From assembly GCF_000442255.1 (NCBI RefSeq), contig NZ_KE557275.1, forward strand, positions 71,232 through 135,231: a stretch of DNA of 64,000 bases. The letters are read 5' to 3'. This stretch comes from Salipiger mucosus DSM 16094 (GTDB taxonomy: Bacteria; Pseudomonadota; Alphaproteobacteria; Rhodobacterales; Rhodobacteraceae). Of this stretch, positions 7,046 to 15,364 are shown in pieces (position 1 is the first letter of the stretch; each line of letters begins with the position of its first letter). The position numbers were made by a program, and so were the translations under genes. The notes under the pieces are model-generated. The model ran no database searches. It saw only the letters and a program-made list of their open reading frames with translations, and was not told the DNA's origin.

Positions 7046-9853
7046 CTAGTGCGCCGCAGCCCAGTTCGCGCCCTGCCCCGCGTCGACCACCAGCGGCACG
7101 TCGAGCTTGACCACCGGCTCGGCCGCGGCCTCCATGACCTTGCGCGCGGCATCGATCAGCGAGTCCTCGGCACCGGCCTCGACCTCGAAAAGCAGTTCGT
7201 CGTGGACCTGCAGCAGCATGGTCGCGGGCAGGCTCTCGATCGCCTCCGGCATGCGGATCATGGCGCGGCGGATGATGTCGGCGGCGGTGCCCTGGATCGG
7301 CGCGTTGATCGCCGCGCGCTTGGCAAAGCCCGCGCGCGGGCCCTTGGCGGCGATCTCGGGCGTGTGGATCACCCGGCCGAAGAGCGTTTCGACCCGCTTG
7401 TGCTCCTTCGCGAAGGCCGTGGTTTCGTCCATGTAGGCCTTGATGCCGGGGAAACGCTCGAAGTAGCGGTCGATGAAGCCCTGCGCCTCGCTGCGCGGGA
7501 TGCGCAGGTTTCGGGCAAGGCCGAAGCCCGAGATGCCGTAGATCACGCCGAAGTTGATGGCCTTGGCCTGTCGCCGCACCTCGGGCGTCATCTCGTCCAT
7601 GGGCACGTTGAACATCTCGGACGCGGTCATCGCGTGGATGTCCTGCCCGTCGCGGAAGGCCTGCTTCAGCGCGTCGATCTCGGCCATGTGCGCAAGGATG
7701 CGCAGCTCGATCTGGGAGTAGTCGAGCGAGACCAGAGTCTTGCCCTCGGGCGCGACAAAGGCCTCGCGGATGCGGCGGCCCTCCTCGCTGCGCACCGGGA
7801 TGTTCTGCAGGTTCGGATCGGTCGAGGCGAGCCGCCCGGTGTTGGCCCCGGCGATCAGGTAGGAGGTGTGGACGCGGCCCGTCTCCTTGTTGATGTGCTC
7901 CTGCAGGGCGTCGGTGTAGGTCGACTTCAGCTTGCTGATCTGCCGCCAGTCCAGCACGCGGGCGGGCAGGTCGTGCTCGGTCGCGAGATCCTCGAGCACG
8001 TCGGCGCCGGTGGCATAGGCGCCGGTCTTGCCCTTCTTGCCGCCCTCAAGCCCCATCTTGTCGAAGAGGATCTCGCCCAGCTGCTTGGGGCTGCCGACGT
8101 TGAAGCTTTCGCCCGCGAGTTCGTGGATCTCCTCCTCGAGCTGGGCCATCTTCTGGTTGAAGGCGCCCGACATGCGCGAGAGCACGTCGCGGTCGACCTT
8201 GATGCCGGCCATCTCCATCTGTGCCAGCACCGGCACCAGCGGCCGTTCCAGCCCCTCGTAGACGCGGGTGACATGGGCGCGGTGGAGCTGAGGCTTGAAG
8301 AGCTGCCAGAGCCGCAGGGTGATGTCGGCATCCTCGGCCGCGTATTTCACGGCATCGGCCACCGGGACGCGGTCAAAGGTGATCTGGCTCTTGCCCGAGC
8401 CCAGCAGCGACTTGATCGGGATCGGCGTGTGCGACAGGTAGCGTTCCGACAGCGTGTCCATGCCGTGCCCGTGCAGGCCGGCGTTCATGGCGTAGGACAT
8501 CAGCATGGTGTCGTCGATCGGCGCGATCTCGATGCCGTAGCGGGCAAAGATCTTGGCGTCGTATTTCATGTTCTGGCCGATCTTCATGACGGCCGGGTCC
8601 TCGAAGAGCGGCTTCAGCGCCTCCAGCGCCTTGTCCATGTCGATCTGCCCCTCGGCCAGGTCGTCGGAGCCGAAAAGATCGTCGGTCGCCGCCGCCCGGT
8701 GGGCGAGCGGGATGTAGCAGGCCTCGCCCGCCTCGATGCAAAGCGAGATGCCCACGAGACCGCAGGCCATTTCGTTGAGCCCCGTCGTCTCGGTGTCGAC
8801 GGCGACCCACCCACGGTCGCGGGCCTTCTCGATCCAGCGCTCCAGCGCGGCCATGTCCGAGACCTGCTCATAGGCCTCGGGGTCGATGGGCGGCGCATCG
8901 GGGGCGTCGTCCTCCGGCGGGTTGGCGCCCTCGGGGGTGGTGTCGGGAATGACCGGCGCCTCGCGGCCCAACGTCTCGGCCACGCGCTTGGACAGCGAGC
9001 GGAACTCCATCTCCGACAGGAAGCCCAGCAGCGTCTCGGGGTCGGGGTCGCGCACCTCGAGATCGTCGAGCGTGAACTCCAGCGGCGTCTCGCAGTCGAG
9101 CTGCACCAGCCTCTTGGACAGCTCGATCTGCTCGCGCTTCTCGATCAGGGTCTGACGGCGCTTGGGCTGCTTGATCTGCTCGGCGTTCTCGAGGAGTTCC
9201 TCGAGCGAGCCCCACTCGTTGATCAGCAGCGCCGCCGTCTTGATGCCGATGCCCGGCGCGCCCGGCACGTTGTCGACCGAGTCGCCGGCCAGCGCCTGCA
9301 CGTCGACCACCTTGTCGGGGCTCACGCCGAACTTCTCCTCGACGCCCTCGCGGTCGATGCGGCGGTTCTTCATGGCGTCGAACATCTCGACTCCGTCGCC
9401 CACGAGCTGCATCAGGTCCTTGTCCGAGCTCACGATGGTCACGCGGCCGCCGGCCTCGCGCGCCTGGCACGAGAGCGTGGCGATGATGTCATCGGCCTCG
9501 AAGCCCTCGATCTCCTTGCAGGCGATGTTGAAGGCCTCGGTCGCGCGGCGCGTCAGGGGAATCTGCGGACGCAGATCCTCGGGCATCTCCTCGCGGTTGG
9601 CCTTGTACTGGTCGTAGAGGTCGTTGCGGAAGGTGTGCGACCCCTTGTCGAAGATCACCGCGATATGCGTGGGCGCGTCGTTGCCGTGATCGTGGTCGAG
9701 GTAGCGGCGCAGCATGTCGCAGAAGCCCTGCACAGCGCCCACGGGCATGCCGTCGGACTTCCGCGTGAGCGGCGGCAGCGCGTGGAAGGCCCGGAAGATG
9801 AAGGCCGATCCGTCGATCAGGTGCAGGTGGCATCCCTTGCCGAACTGGGTCAT
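7046..9853 (-). CDS. polA: DNA polymerase I
   Basis: This 935-aa enzyme fills gaps during Okazaki fragment maturation and excision repair. Three domains are visible. The 5'-3' exonuclease starts at LIDGSAFIFRAFHALP near residue 12. The 3'-5' proofreading domain has its DTETTG motif intact near residue 350, so proofreading is probably active (some bacterial PolA proteins have lost it). The polymerase domain carries motif A SLDYSQIELR and the O-helix region RRQAKAINFGVIYG. The length matches alphaproteobacterial PolA. The 76-base gap to mbfA downstream on the same strand holds nothing I recognise. Confidence 0.97.
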   Translation of the reverse strand: MTQFGKGCHLHLIDGSAFIFRAFHALPPLTRKSDGMPVGAVQGFCDMLRRYLDHDHGNDAPTHIAVIFDKGSHTFRNDLYDQYKANREEMPEDLRPQIPLTRRATEAFNIACKEIEGFEADDIIATLSCQAREAGGRVTIVSSDKDLMQLVGDGVEMFDAMKNRRIDREGVEEKFGVSPDKVVDVQALAGDSVDNVPGAPGIGIKTAALLINEWGSLEELLENAEQIKQPKRRQTLIEKREQIELSKRLVQLDCETPLEFTLDDLEVRDPDPETLLGFLSEMEFRSLSKRVAETLGREAPVIPDTTPEGANPPEDDAPDAPPIDPEAYEQVSDMAALERWIEKARDRGWVAVDTETTGLNEMACGLVGISLCIEAGEACYIPLAHRAAATDDLFGSDDLAEGQIDMDKALEALKPLFEDPAVMKIGQNMKYDAKIFARYGIEIAPIDDTMLMSYAMNAGLHGHGMDTLSERYLSHTPIPIKSLLGSGKSQITFDRVPVADAVKYAAEDADITLRLWQLFKPQLHRAHVTRVYEGLERPLVPVLAQMEMAGIKVDRDVLSRMSGAFNQKMAQLEEEIHELAGESFNVGSPKQLGEILFDKMGLEGGKKGKTGAYATGADVLEDLATEHDLPARVLDWRQISKLKSTYTDALQEHINKETGRVHTSYLIAGANTGRLASTDPNLQNIPVRSEEGRRIREAFVAPEGKTLVSLDYSQIELRILAHMAEIDALKQAFRDGQDIHAMTASEMFNVPMDEMTPEVRRQAKAINFGVIYGISGFGLARNLRIPRSEAQGFIDRYFERFPGIKAYMDETTAFAKEHKRVETLFGRVIHTPEIAAKGPRAGFAKRAAINAPIQGTAADIIRRAMIRMPEAIESLPATMLLQVHDELLFEVEAGAEDSLIDAARKVMEAAAEPVVKLDVPLVVDAGQGANWAAAH

Positions 9854-9929
9854 CGCGCCGTCTCCCTTGGCCGTCGTGCGCGACCAGCAATGCCACGACG
9901 GCGCCGGGGCTTCCAGAGGCGATGCGGCG

Positions 9930-10904
9930 TCAGCCGCTGCCGATCAGCACACCGGCGGCCAGCACGAGCGCCCCGCCCAGCACGACCTGCAGGGTCGCGC
10001 GGAAGAAGGGCGTCTCCATGTAACGGTTCTGGATCCAGGCGATGGCCCAGAGCTCGATGAAGACGATGATCCAGGCGAGGATCGTGGCCGTCCAGAAGTG
10101 CGGGATCAGGTAAGGCAGCGCGTGGCCCAGCCCGCCCACGGTGGTCATCACGCCCGAGGCGATCCCGCGCTTCATCGGCGAGCCGCGGCCCGAAAGCTCG
10201 CCGTCGTCCGAGGCGGCCTCGGTGAAGCCCATCGAGATCCCGGCGCCGACCGAGGCCGCGAGGCCCACGAGGAAGGTCGTCCAGGTGTCCTGCGTGGCGA
10301 ATGCGGTGGCGAAGATCGGCGCCAGGGTCGAGACCGAGCCGTCCATCAGCCCCGCCAGCCCGGGCTGCACCCAGGTCAGAACGAACTTTCGGTGCGCGAG
10401 GCGGTCCTCGTCGGCGCGGGCTTCTTCGCCGAGATGCGCGCGCTCGAGATGCTCGGCGGTGTCCTGGTGGCCGGCCTCGGCGGCGGCGAGGTCGCCCAGC
10501 AGCTTGCGCGTGGCCGCGTCTGTGCTGCGCTTCGCGGCCTCGAGGTAGAAGCGTTCGGCGTCGGCTTCCATTCCCTCGGCCTGCTCGCGGATGCGTTCCA
10601 GCGGCAGGTTCTTGACCAGCCAGACCGGCCGGCGGGCGTAGAAGCCGGCAACATGCTCGCGCCGGACCAGCGGGATCACCTCGCCGAACCGCGCGCGGTG
10701 CAGCTCGATCAGCGCCTGCCGGTGACCGTCCTCCTCCTCGGCCATGGCGTCGAAGACCCTGGCCGAGTCGGGATAGTCCGCACGCAGCATCTCGGCGTAG
10801 CTGCGGTAGATGCGGGCGTCGTCCTCTTCCGAGGAGATCGCCAGCGCGAGCACTTCCTGCTCGCTCAGATCGCGGAAATGGCGTCGCTGGGTGAAGAATT
10901 GCAT
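9930..10904 (-). CDS. mbfA: MbfA-like ferritin/VIT iron exporter
   Basis: This 324-aa protein joins an N-terminal rubrerythrin-like four-helix domain (about residues 1-160, with iron-ligand signatures SEEDDAR, AEEEDGH and AEAGHQ) to a C-terminal CCC1/VIT1-type membrane domain with about five helices. This is the architecture of membrane-bound ferritin A, which exports iron and protects against iron and peroxide stress in Bradyrhizobium and Agrobacterium. There it is repressed by Irr at low iron. The upstream region holds a clear ICE-like palindrome (10916-10932), so the same control is expected here. The start at 10904 has an AAGAGGG ribosome binding site. Confidence 0.9.
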   Translation of the reverse strand: MQFFTQRRHFRDLSEQEVLALAISSEEDDARIYRSYAEMLRADYPDSARVFDAMAEEEDGHRQALIELHRARFGEVIPLVRREHVAGFYARRPVWLVKNLPLERIREQAEGMEADAERFYLEAAKRSTDAATRKLLGDLAAAEAGHQDTAEHLERAHLGEEARADEDRLAHRKFVLTWVQPGLAGLMDGSVSTLAPIFATAFATQDTWTTFLVGLAASVGAGISMGFTEAASDDGELSGRGSPMKRGIASGVMTTVGGLGHALPYLIPHFWTATILAWIIVFIELWAIAWIQNRYMETPFFRATLQVVLGGALVLAAGVLIGSG

Positions 10905-10915
10905 GGCCGGCCCTC

Positions 10916-10932
10916 TTTAGAACCATTCTAAT
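10916..10932 (-). promoter_or_regulatory. Irr/ICE-type operator of mbfA
   Basis: Read on the minus strand the site is ATTAGAATGGTTCTAAA, with 7-base arms around a 3-base spacer and one outer mismatch. It matches the TTTAGAA-N3-TTCTAAA form of the iron control element bound by Irr in alphaproteobacteria (recalled consensus). A plausible promoter (TTGCGG, 16 bases, TAGATT) puts the palindrome over the -10 edge and transcription start, 11 bases before the mbfA ATG. That position suits repression under iron limitation. Confidence 0.75.
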
Positions 10933-10995
10933 CTACAAGTCCCCGCCGGATCCGCAAGCCCCTCGCAAGCGCTGCGGCAAATGGCGCGGCCCGCC

Positions 10996-11023
10996 TTGTC
11001 GATACTGAACCGTTCTGTTTAAA
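10996..11023 (+). promoter_or_regulatory. Promoter of the TetR gene with internal palindrome
   Basis: TTGTCG (10996-11001) and TTTAAA (11018-11023) are spaced by 16 bases. The spacer contains ACTGAACCGTTCTGT, an imperfect palindrome centred on GAAC-C-GTTC (11007-11015). A palindrome between the -35 and -10 boxes of a TetR gene is the usual arrangement for self-repression. This is inference from position only. Confidence 0.45.
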
Positions 11024-11046
11024 TTACCACATCAAGGAGATCCGGA

Positions 11047-11664
11047 ATGACGGCCGAGCCAGCCGAAGTGCGCCGCGGGCGCAAGTACGATCAGGTTGTG
11101 GCAGGCGCGCGCGAGGTCTTCATGCGCGACGGCTTCGAAGGCGCAAGCGTCGACGAGATCGCCCGTGCCGCCGGGGTCTCCAAGGCCACGCTCTACAGCT
11201 ACTTCCCGGACAAGCGCCTGCTGTTCATGGAGATGGCCACGCTGGAGTGCGCGCGGCAGGCCGACGAGGCGCTGACCACCATCGACCAGTCGCAGCCGCC
11301 GCGCGTGGTGCTGCCGCAGGTCGCGCAGACCTTCCTGAGCTTCATCCTGAGCGAGACGGGCCAGCGCATCTTCCGCATCTGCGTGGCCGAGGCCGACCGC
11401 TTTCCCGACCTCGGCCGCCGCTTCTACCAGAGCGGGCCGATGCTGATGCGCGACGCCGTGACCCGCTACATGCAGGCCTCGATGGCCCGGGGCGAGCTGT
11501 GCATCGACGACCTCGATCTCGCGGCCGACCAGTTCACCGAGCTCTGCAAGGCCGATCTCTGGATCCGTACGGTCTTCGGCATCCGCGACAGCTTTGAAGA
11601 GGCCGAGATCGCGCGGGTGGTCGATGGCGCCGTCGAGACCTTTCTGGCCCGCTACAGCGCCTGA
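11047..11664 (+). CDS. TetR/AcrR family transcriptional regulator
   Basis: This 205-aa repressor has an N-terminal helix-turn-helix (about residues 12-58, with GFEGASVDEIARAAGVSKATLYSYFPDK). Its C-terminal ligand domain resembles the AefR-like TetR_C group. Such proteins usually sense a small hydrophobic compound and control an efflux or membrane-modification gene. It is divergent from mbfA, but the mbfA side has its own Irr-type site, so a direct link between the two is not shown. Its probable operator lies in its own promoter. The ATG follows the RBS AAGGAGA. The inducer is unknown. Confidence 0.88.
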   Translation: MTAEPAEVRRGRKYDQVVAGAREVFMRDGFEGASVDEIARAAGVSKATLYSYFPDKRLLFMEMATLECARQADEALTTIDQSQPPRVVLPQVAQTFLSFILSETGQRIFRICVAEADRFPDLGRRFYQSGPMLMRDAVTRYMQASMARGELCIDDLDLAADQFTELCKADLWIRTVFGIRDSFEEAEIARVVDGAVETFLARYSA

Positions 11665-11667
11665 CCC

Positions 11668-12375
11668 TCAGTCGAGGCGGCGCACCAGCAGCTGGTTGCC
11701 CGGGCCGCGCTTGGTCTCGAAGACCTTGAGGTCCGAAACGAGGTCCGACAGCTTGCGCTTGCCGTAGGTGCGCGTGTCGAAATCGGGGTTGGCCGCGGTG
11801 ATGAACTGGCCGAGCTGGCCCAGCGTGTACCAGTCGTCTTCCTGCTCGATCGCGTCCATCGCCGTGAAGATGAGGTTACGCGCCTCGTCCAGGCGGCCCC
11901 GCTCGGCCGGTTTCTCGCCCTGCGCCTTGCCGGGCGCACCGTCGAGGTTCTCGAGGAAGATGAACCGCTTGCAGGCCTTGCGGAAGGCGTCCGGCGTCTT
12001 CTGCATCCCCATCCCGTAGACATCGAGCCCCTGCTCGCGCAGGCGCTGCGCGAGACGGGTGAAGTCGCTGTCCGAGCTGACCAGCATGAAGCCGTCGAAT
12101 CGACCCGAGTGCATCAGGTCCATGGCGTCGATCACCAACGCGATGTCGCTGGCGTTCTTGCCCACGGTGTTGGCCGGCTGGTGATGCGGCACGATGCCGA
12201 ACTCGGCAAAGACCTTGGCCCAGCCGGCCATCTGCTGGCTGGAAAAGTCGCCGTAGACGCGCCGCACGCTGGCCTCGCCGATGCTGGCGATCTCGTCGAA
12301 GATGGCCTTCGCGTACTTGGGCGAGGTGTTGTCGCCGTCGATCAGGACGGCGAGAAGGCGGGTTTCTTCGGGCAC
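11668..12375 (-). CDS. NYN-domain ribonuclease-like protein with OST-HTH/LOTUS domain
   Basis: The N-terminal half (about residues 6-150) is a NYN (PIN-like) nuclease fold. LLAVLIDGDN carries the first acidic residues, VIDAMDLM the middle ones and LVSSDSDF the DSDF motif, so the expected metal-binding aspartates are present. The C-terminal part (about residues 160-233) is an OST-HTH/LOTUS-type RNA-binding winged helix. Proteins of this design are thought to act on RNA, but no bacterial target is established. It is the last gene of an operon behind a channel and a GNAT enzyme, 22 bases after the GNAT stop. Confidence 0.85.
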   Translation of the reverse strand: MPEETRLLAVLIDGDNTSPKYAKAIFDEIASIGEASVRRVYGDFSSQQMAGWAKVFAEFGIVPHHQPANTVGKNASDIALVIDAMDLMHSGRFDGFMLVSSDSDFTRLAQRLREQGLDVYGMGMQKTPDAFRKACKRFIFLENLDGAPGKAQGEKPAERGRLDEARNLIFTAMDAIEQEDDWYTLGQLGQFITAANPDFDTRTYGKRKLSDLVSDLKVFETKRGPGNQLLVRRLD

Positions 12376-12397
12376 GTGGGGGCTCCGCTGGTTCGGG

Positions 12398-12898
12398 TCA
12401 GGTGTCGAGGCGCTTGTACATCACGAGAGCATCGACGTAACCCTTTTGCGGGTGACGAAAAGCCCCCGGAAGGCGGCCGACAGTCTCGAACCCGGCGCCC
12501 TCCCAGATCGCGACGGCCCGCGTGTTGGTCGAGACGACGAAGTTGAACTGCATGGCACGGAAGCCGCGCGCCGGCGCCTCTTCCAGCGCGTGGGCCAGCA
12601 TCTGCCGCGCCACACCCCGGCCGCGCGCCGCCGGGTCGGTGACGAAACCGCAGTTGCAGACATGGCCGCCGCCCCCACCCTGGTTCCGCACGATGTAGTA
12701 GGAGCCGAGGATCCGCTCCGCGTCCTCGGCCACGAAGACGGCCCGGCCCGGCCCGCACCAGTAGTCGAGCGCCGCCTCGCGCGGGATGTCCGGGTCGATG
12801 GCATAGGTGTCGCCCGCCCGGAACACCGGCTCGAGCATGTGCCAAAGCGCGTCCCGGTCGCTTTCCGCGACCGGGCGCAGGGTGATTTCGGTGCTCAT
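12398..12898 (-). CDS. GNAT family N-acetyltransferase
   Basis: This 166-aa protein has the GNAT fold with a clear acetyl-CoA loop in the RGRGVARQML motif (about residues 92-101) and the late NTRAVAIWEGAGFE motif (about residues 125-138). The EGAGF segment is typical of the small-molecule and protein-acetylating branch. The acceptor cannot be told from the sequence. Its ATG overlaps the stop of the upstream channel gene as ATGA, so the two are translationally coupled. Confidence 0.88.
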   Translation of the reverse strand: MSTEITLRPVAESDRDALWHMLEPVFRAGDTYAIDPDIPREAALDYWCGPGRAVFVAEDAERILGSYYIVRNQGGGGGHVCNCGFVTDPAARGRGVARQMLAHALEEAPARGFRAMQFNFVVSTNTRAVAIWEGAGFETVGRLPGAFRHPQKGYVDALVMYKRLDT

Positions 12899-13704
12899 TC
12901 GAGCCCCTCCGTTTCGATTCGTATGACGGCACCGCAGTGCTTGCAGTGCACCGCGTCGGCGTCGTGCAGAAGCAGGCCGCAGGTCTCGCAGGGCTGGCGC
13001 ACCTTCGTGGGGCGGAACAGCACCTGTGCCAGCCGCAGGAACAGCGTGACACCGCAAATCATCACCACGACCGCGATGGTGCGGCCGAGCGTGCCAGTCA
13101 GGGTGATGTCCCCGAAACCGGTGGTCGTCAGCGCCGTGACGGTGAAGTAGAGCGCATCGGCGTAGTTTCCGATCTGCGGGTTCGTGCGATACTGCGTGGC
13201 ATAGACCAGCCCCGTCATCACGAAGATGAAGACGATCAGGTTCAGCGCCGCGACGATGACCTCCTCGTTCTCGCGAAAGAACCGGTAGTCGCGCCGCAGC
13301 CGCAGCAACAGCTGGTAGGTGTGCAGCAACCGCAGCGTGCGCACCACGCGCAGAAAGCCCAGCCCCTCGCCTGCCAGCGGCGCGAGGAAGGAGACAATCG
13401 AGATCATGTCGGCGATGGTCACCGGCCGGACCAGGAACCGCAGCCGCCGACGCTCGCAGGCGAACCGCGCCGCGAAGTCCGCCAGGAGCACGACACCGAC
13501 CACCGCGTCGATCGTCTCGACCACGGGGCCGTGGTCGGTGAAGGAGGTGGCGATCACGAAAAGCACCGTGGCGATGTCGAAGAACAGCAACGCGGTGCGG
13601 AAGCGGTGTGCCCGCTCGTCGCTGCCCTCGTAGAGATTCCGAAGCCGTTCCAGCGCCGCGTCCTTTCCCGTCTCGCGCCCGCGCCGGCGCCGTCCCTTGG
13701 TCAT
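12895..13704 (-). CDS. Voltage-gated-type potassium channel with C-terminal zinc ribbon
   Basis: This 269-aa membrane protein has six predicted helices. The fourth carries regularly spaced arginines (FLRVVRTLRLLHTYQ), as in a voltage sensor. The pore loop before helix six contains TALTTTGFGDI, a variant of the potassium selectivity filter. After the last helix the chain ends in CETCGLLL and HCKHCG, two CxxC pairs that look like a zinc ribbon, which is an unusual ending for such a small channel. The chosen ATG (13704) gives a basic cytoplasmic start. The frame stays open upstream, but that part overlaps the divergent mltB gene. The gene heads an operon with GNAT and NYN genes. Confidence 0.82.
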   Translation of the reverse strand: MTKGRRRRGRETGKDAALERLRNLYEGSDERAHRFRTALLFFDIATVLFVIATSFTDHGPVVETIDAVVGVVLLADFAARFACERRRLRFLVRPVTIADMISIVSFLAPLAGEGLGFLRVVRTLRLLHTYQLLLRLRRDYRFFRENEEVIVAALNLIVFIFVMTGLVYATQYRTNPQIGNYADALYFTVTALTTTGFGDITLTGTLGRTIAVVVMICGVTLFLRLAQVLFRPTKVRQPCETCGLLLHDADAVHCKHCGAVIRIETEGLE

Positions 13705-13864
13705 GGACTCTCGGGACGAAGACGGCAAGTCCCGCGGCGCCCCGGGCCGATTGGGCGAAAGACCGCCGCGACGCCGGACCGGGGCGCGCGACGCTGACAG
13801 GGCGCTTGAGGTGGCGCCCCGAAGCGGACAGACTGGCCGCAAAAGCGAGCAGAAAGGCAGAACA

Positions 13865-15109
13865 ATGGCCGTGACACGCAGATGGATGATGACCGCCGCC
13901 ACGGCATTGGTGGCAGGGTGCGGCGGCACCGCGCGCATGGCCGGCGTGAGCGCGCCCGCCGCAGACCCCGAACTGCAGCCGCAGCCCAACCCCGGCTGGG
14001 ATGCCTGGGTCGCGCGCTTCCGCGAGCGCGCGGGCGCGCGCGGGATCTCGGGCGCGACGCTGGACGGAGCCTTTCGCGGCGCGGGCTTCCTGCCCGGCGT
14101 GGTGGAACGCGACCGCAACCAGACCGAGTTCACCCGCACGCTCGAGGACTACCTCGCCATCACCGCCTCCGAGACCAAGGTCGCCACCGGCCGCGACCGG
14201 CTGCGCGCGCGGATGGGCCTGCTGCGCGAGATCGTCGACCGCTACGGCGTGCCGCCCGAGGTCGTCGCGGCCGTCTGGGGCATGGAGAGCAACTACGGCG
14301 CCCGGCGCGGCAACATCCCGGTGATTTCCTCCACCTCGACCCTTGCTTTCGACGGCCGGCGCGGCGCGTTCTTCGAGGCGCAGCTCATGTCGGCCCTGCG
14401 GCTGCTGGAACGCGGCGACACCACGCCCTCGCGTCTTGTCGGCAGCTGGGCCGGCGCCATGGGCCACACCCAGTTCATTCCCACGACCTACCAGGAATAC
14501 GCCGTCGACTTCCGCGGCGACGGAAGGCGCGACATCTGGTCCGAGGACCCGACCGACGGGCTGGCCTCGACCGCGAACTACCTCTCGCGCAGCGGCTGGC
14601 GCCGTGGTCAGCCCTGGGGGTTGGAGGTGGGCCTGCCGGACGACTTCCCCGCCGGGCTGGCCGGTCGCGGCACGACCCGCAGCAGCGGCCAGTGGGCTGC
14701 GCTCGGCGTGACGCCGGTGGGTGGCGGCGCCCTGCCCGACGCGGGGCCCGGGTCGGTGCTGATGCCCTCCGGGCGCGGCGGCCCGGCCTTCCTGGTGTTC
14801 CGCAACTTCGGCGTGATCCTGCGCTATAACAACTCCGAGAACTACGGCATCGGGGTCGGCCACCTCTCGGACCGCCTGCTCGGCGGCGGCCCGCTGCGGG
14901 GGACATTCCCGCCCGACCGCTTCGGCCTGACCATCGAGGACCGCAAGGAGTTGCAGCGGCGCCTCACCTCTGCCGGCTTCGACGCGGGCACTCCCGACGG
15001 CGTGCTGGGCTCGCGCACCGAGGCGGCGATCGAGGCCTACCAGGCGCGCGCAGGCCTTCCGATCACGGGCGAGCCCTCTCGCGGTTTGCTGACGCGGCTG
15101 CGCGGGTGA
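13865..15109 (+). CDS. Lytic murein transglycosylase (MltB family) with peptidoglycan-binding domain
   Basis: This 414-aa periplasmic lipoprotein cuts the glycan strand of peptidoglycan, releasing 1,6-anhydro-muropeptides. The lipobox is ALVAGC with Cys19. The SLT_2/MltB catalytic domain (about residues 43-345) contains the proposed catalytic Glu141 in WGMESNYG, followed by MGHTQFIPTTY. A peptidoglycan-binding domain of type 1 (about residues 350-412) ends the protein. The ATG is preceded by AAAGG at good spacing. The stop codon touches the 3' end of the convergent tRNA-Arg gene. Confidence 0.93.
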   Translation: MAVTRRWMMTAATALVAGCGGTARMAGVSAPAADPELQPQPNPGWDAWVARFRERAGARGISGATLDGAFRGAGFLPGVVERDRNQTEFTRTLEDYLAITASETKVATGRDRLRARMGLLREIVDRYGVPPEVVAAVWGMESNYGARRGNIPVISSTSTLAFDGRRGAFFEAQLMSALRLLERGDTTPSRLVGSWAGAMGHTQFIPTTYQEYAVDFRGDGRRDIWSEDPTDGLASTANYLSRSGWRRGQPWGLEVGLPDDFPAGLAGRGTTRSSGQWAALGVTPVGGGALPDAGPGSVLMPSGRGGPAFLVFRNFGVILRYNNSENYGIGVGHLSDRLLGGGPLRGTFPPDRFGLTIEDRKELQRRLTSAGFDAGTPDGVLGSRTEAAIEAYQARAGLPITGEPSRGLLTRLRG

Positions 15110-15186
15110 TGGCGACCCCGGCAGGATTCGAACCTGCAACCTGCCCCTTAGGAGGGGGCTGCTCTATCCAGTTGAGCCACGGGGCC
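15110..15186 (-). tRNA. tRNA-Arg (anticodon CCU)
   Basis: The minus strand folds into a complete 77-nt cloverleaf with encoded CCA. The acceptor stem is GGCCCCG with CGGGGTC (one G-U pair). The anticodon stem is GCCCC/GGGGC with loop CTCCTAA, giving anticodon CCU. The T arm is GCAGG-TTCGAAT-CCTGC. It reads AGG codons. The CCA end abuts the stop codon of the convergent mltB-like gene. Confidence 0.97.
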
Positions 15187-15364
15187 GCTGGCCGGTGCGG
15201 CGGGTCCGTCCGGGGGCGGGCCCGGCCGTCGGCCTGCCCTGATTACCGATTGCCGCCGGAATTGTCATCCCGCAAAGGGAATGTCGAAGCGGTTGCGCCA
15301 ACATCTTGTGCCCGTGGGCAAATCCGCTAACATCGGCCCATGAGCAGCATGGAGGAGGCCGCAA

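Noticed and set aside
4033-10060. Long plus-strand frames opposite soeA and polA
   Set aside because: Both lie antisense to genes with intact catalytic motifs and have repetitive composition typical of antisense frames in GC-rich DNA.
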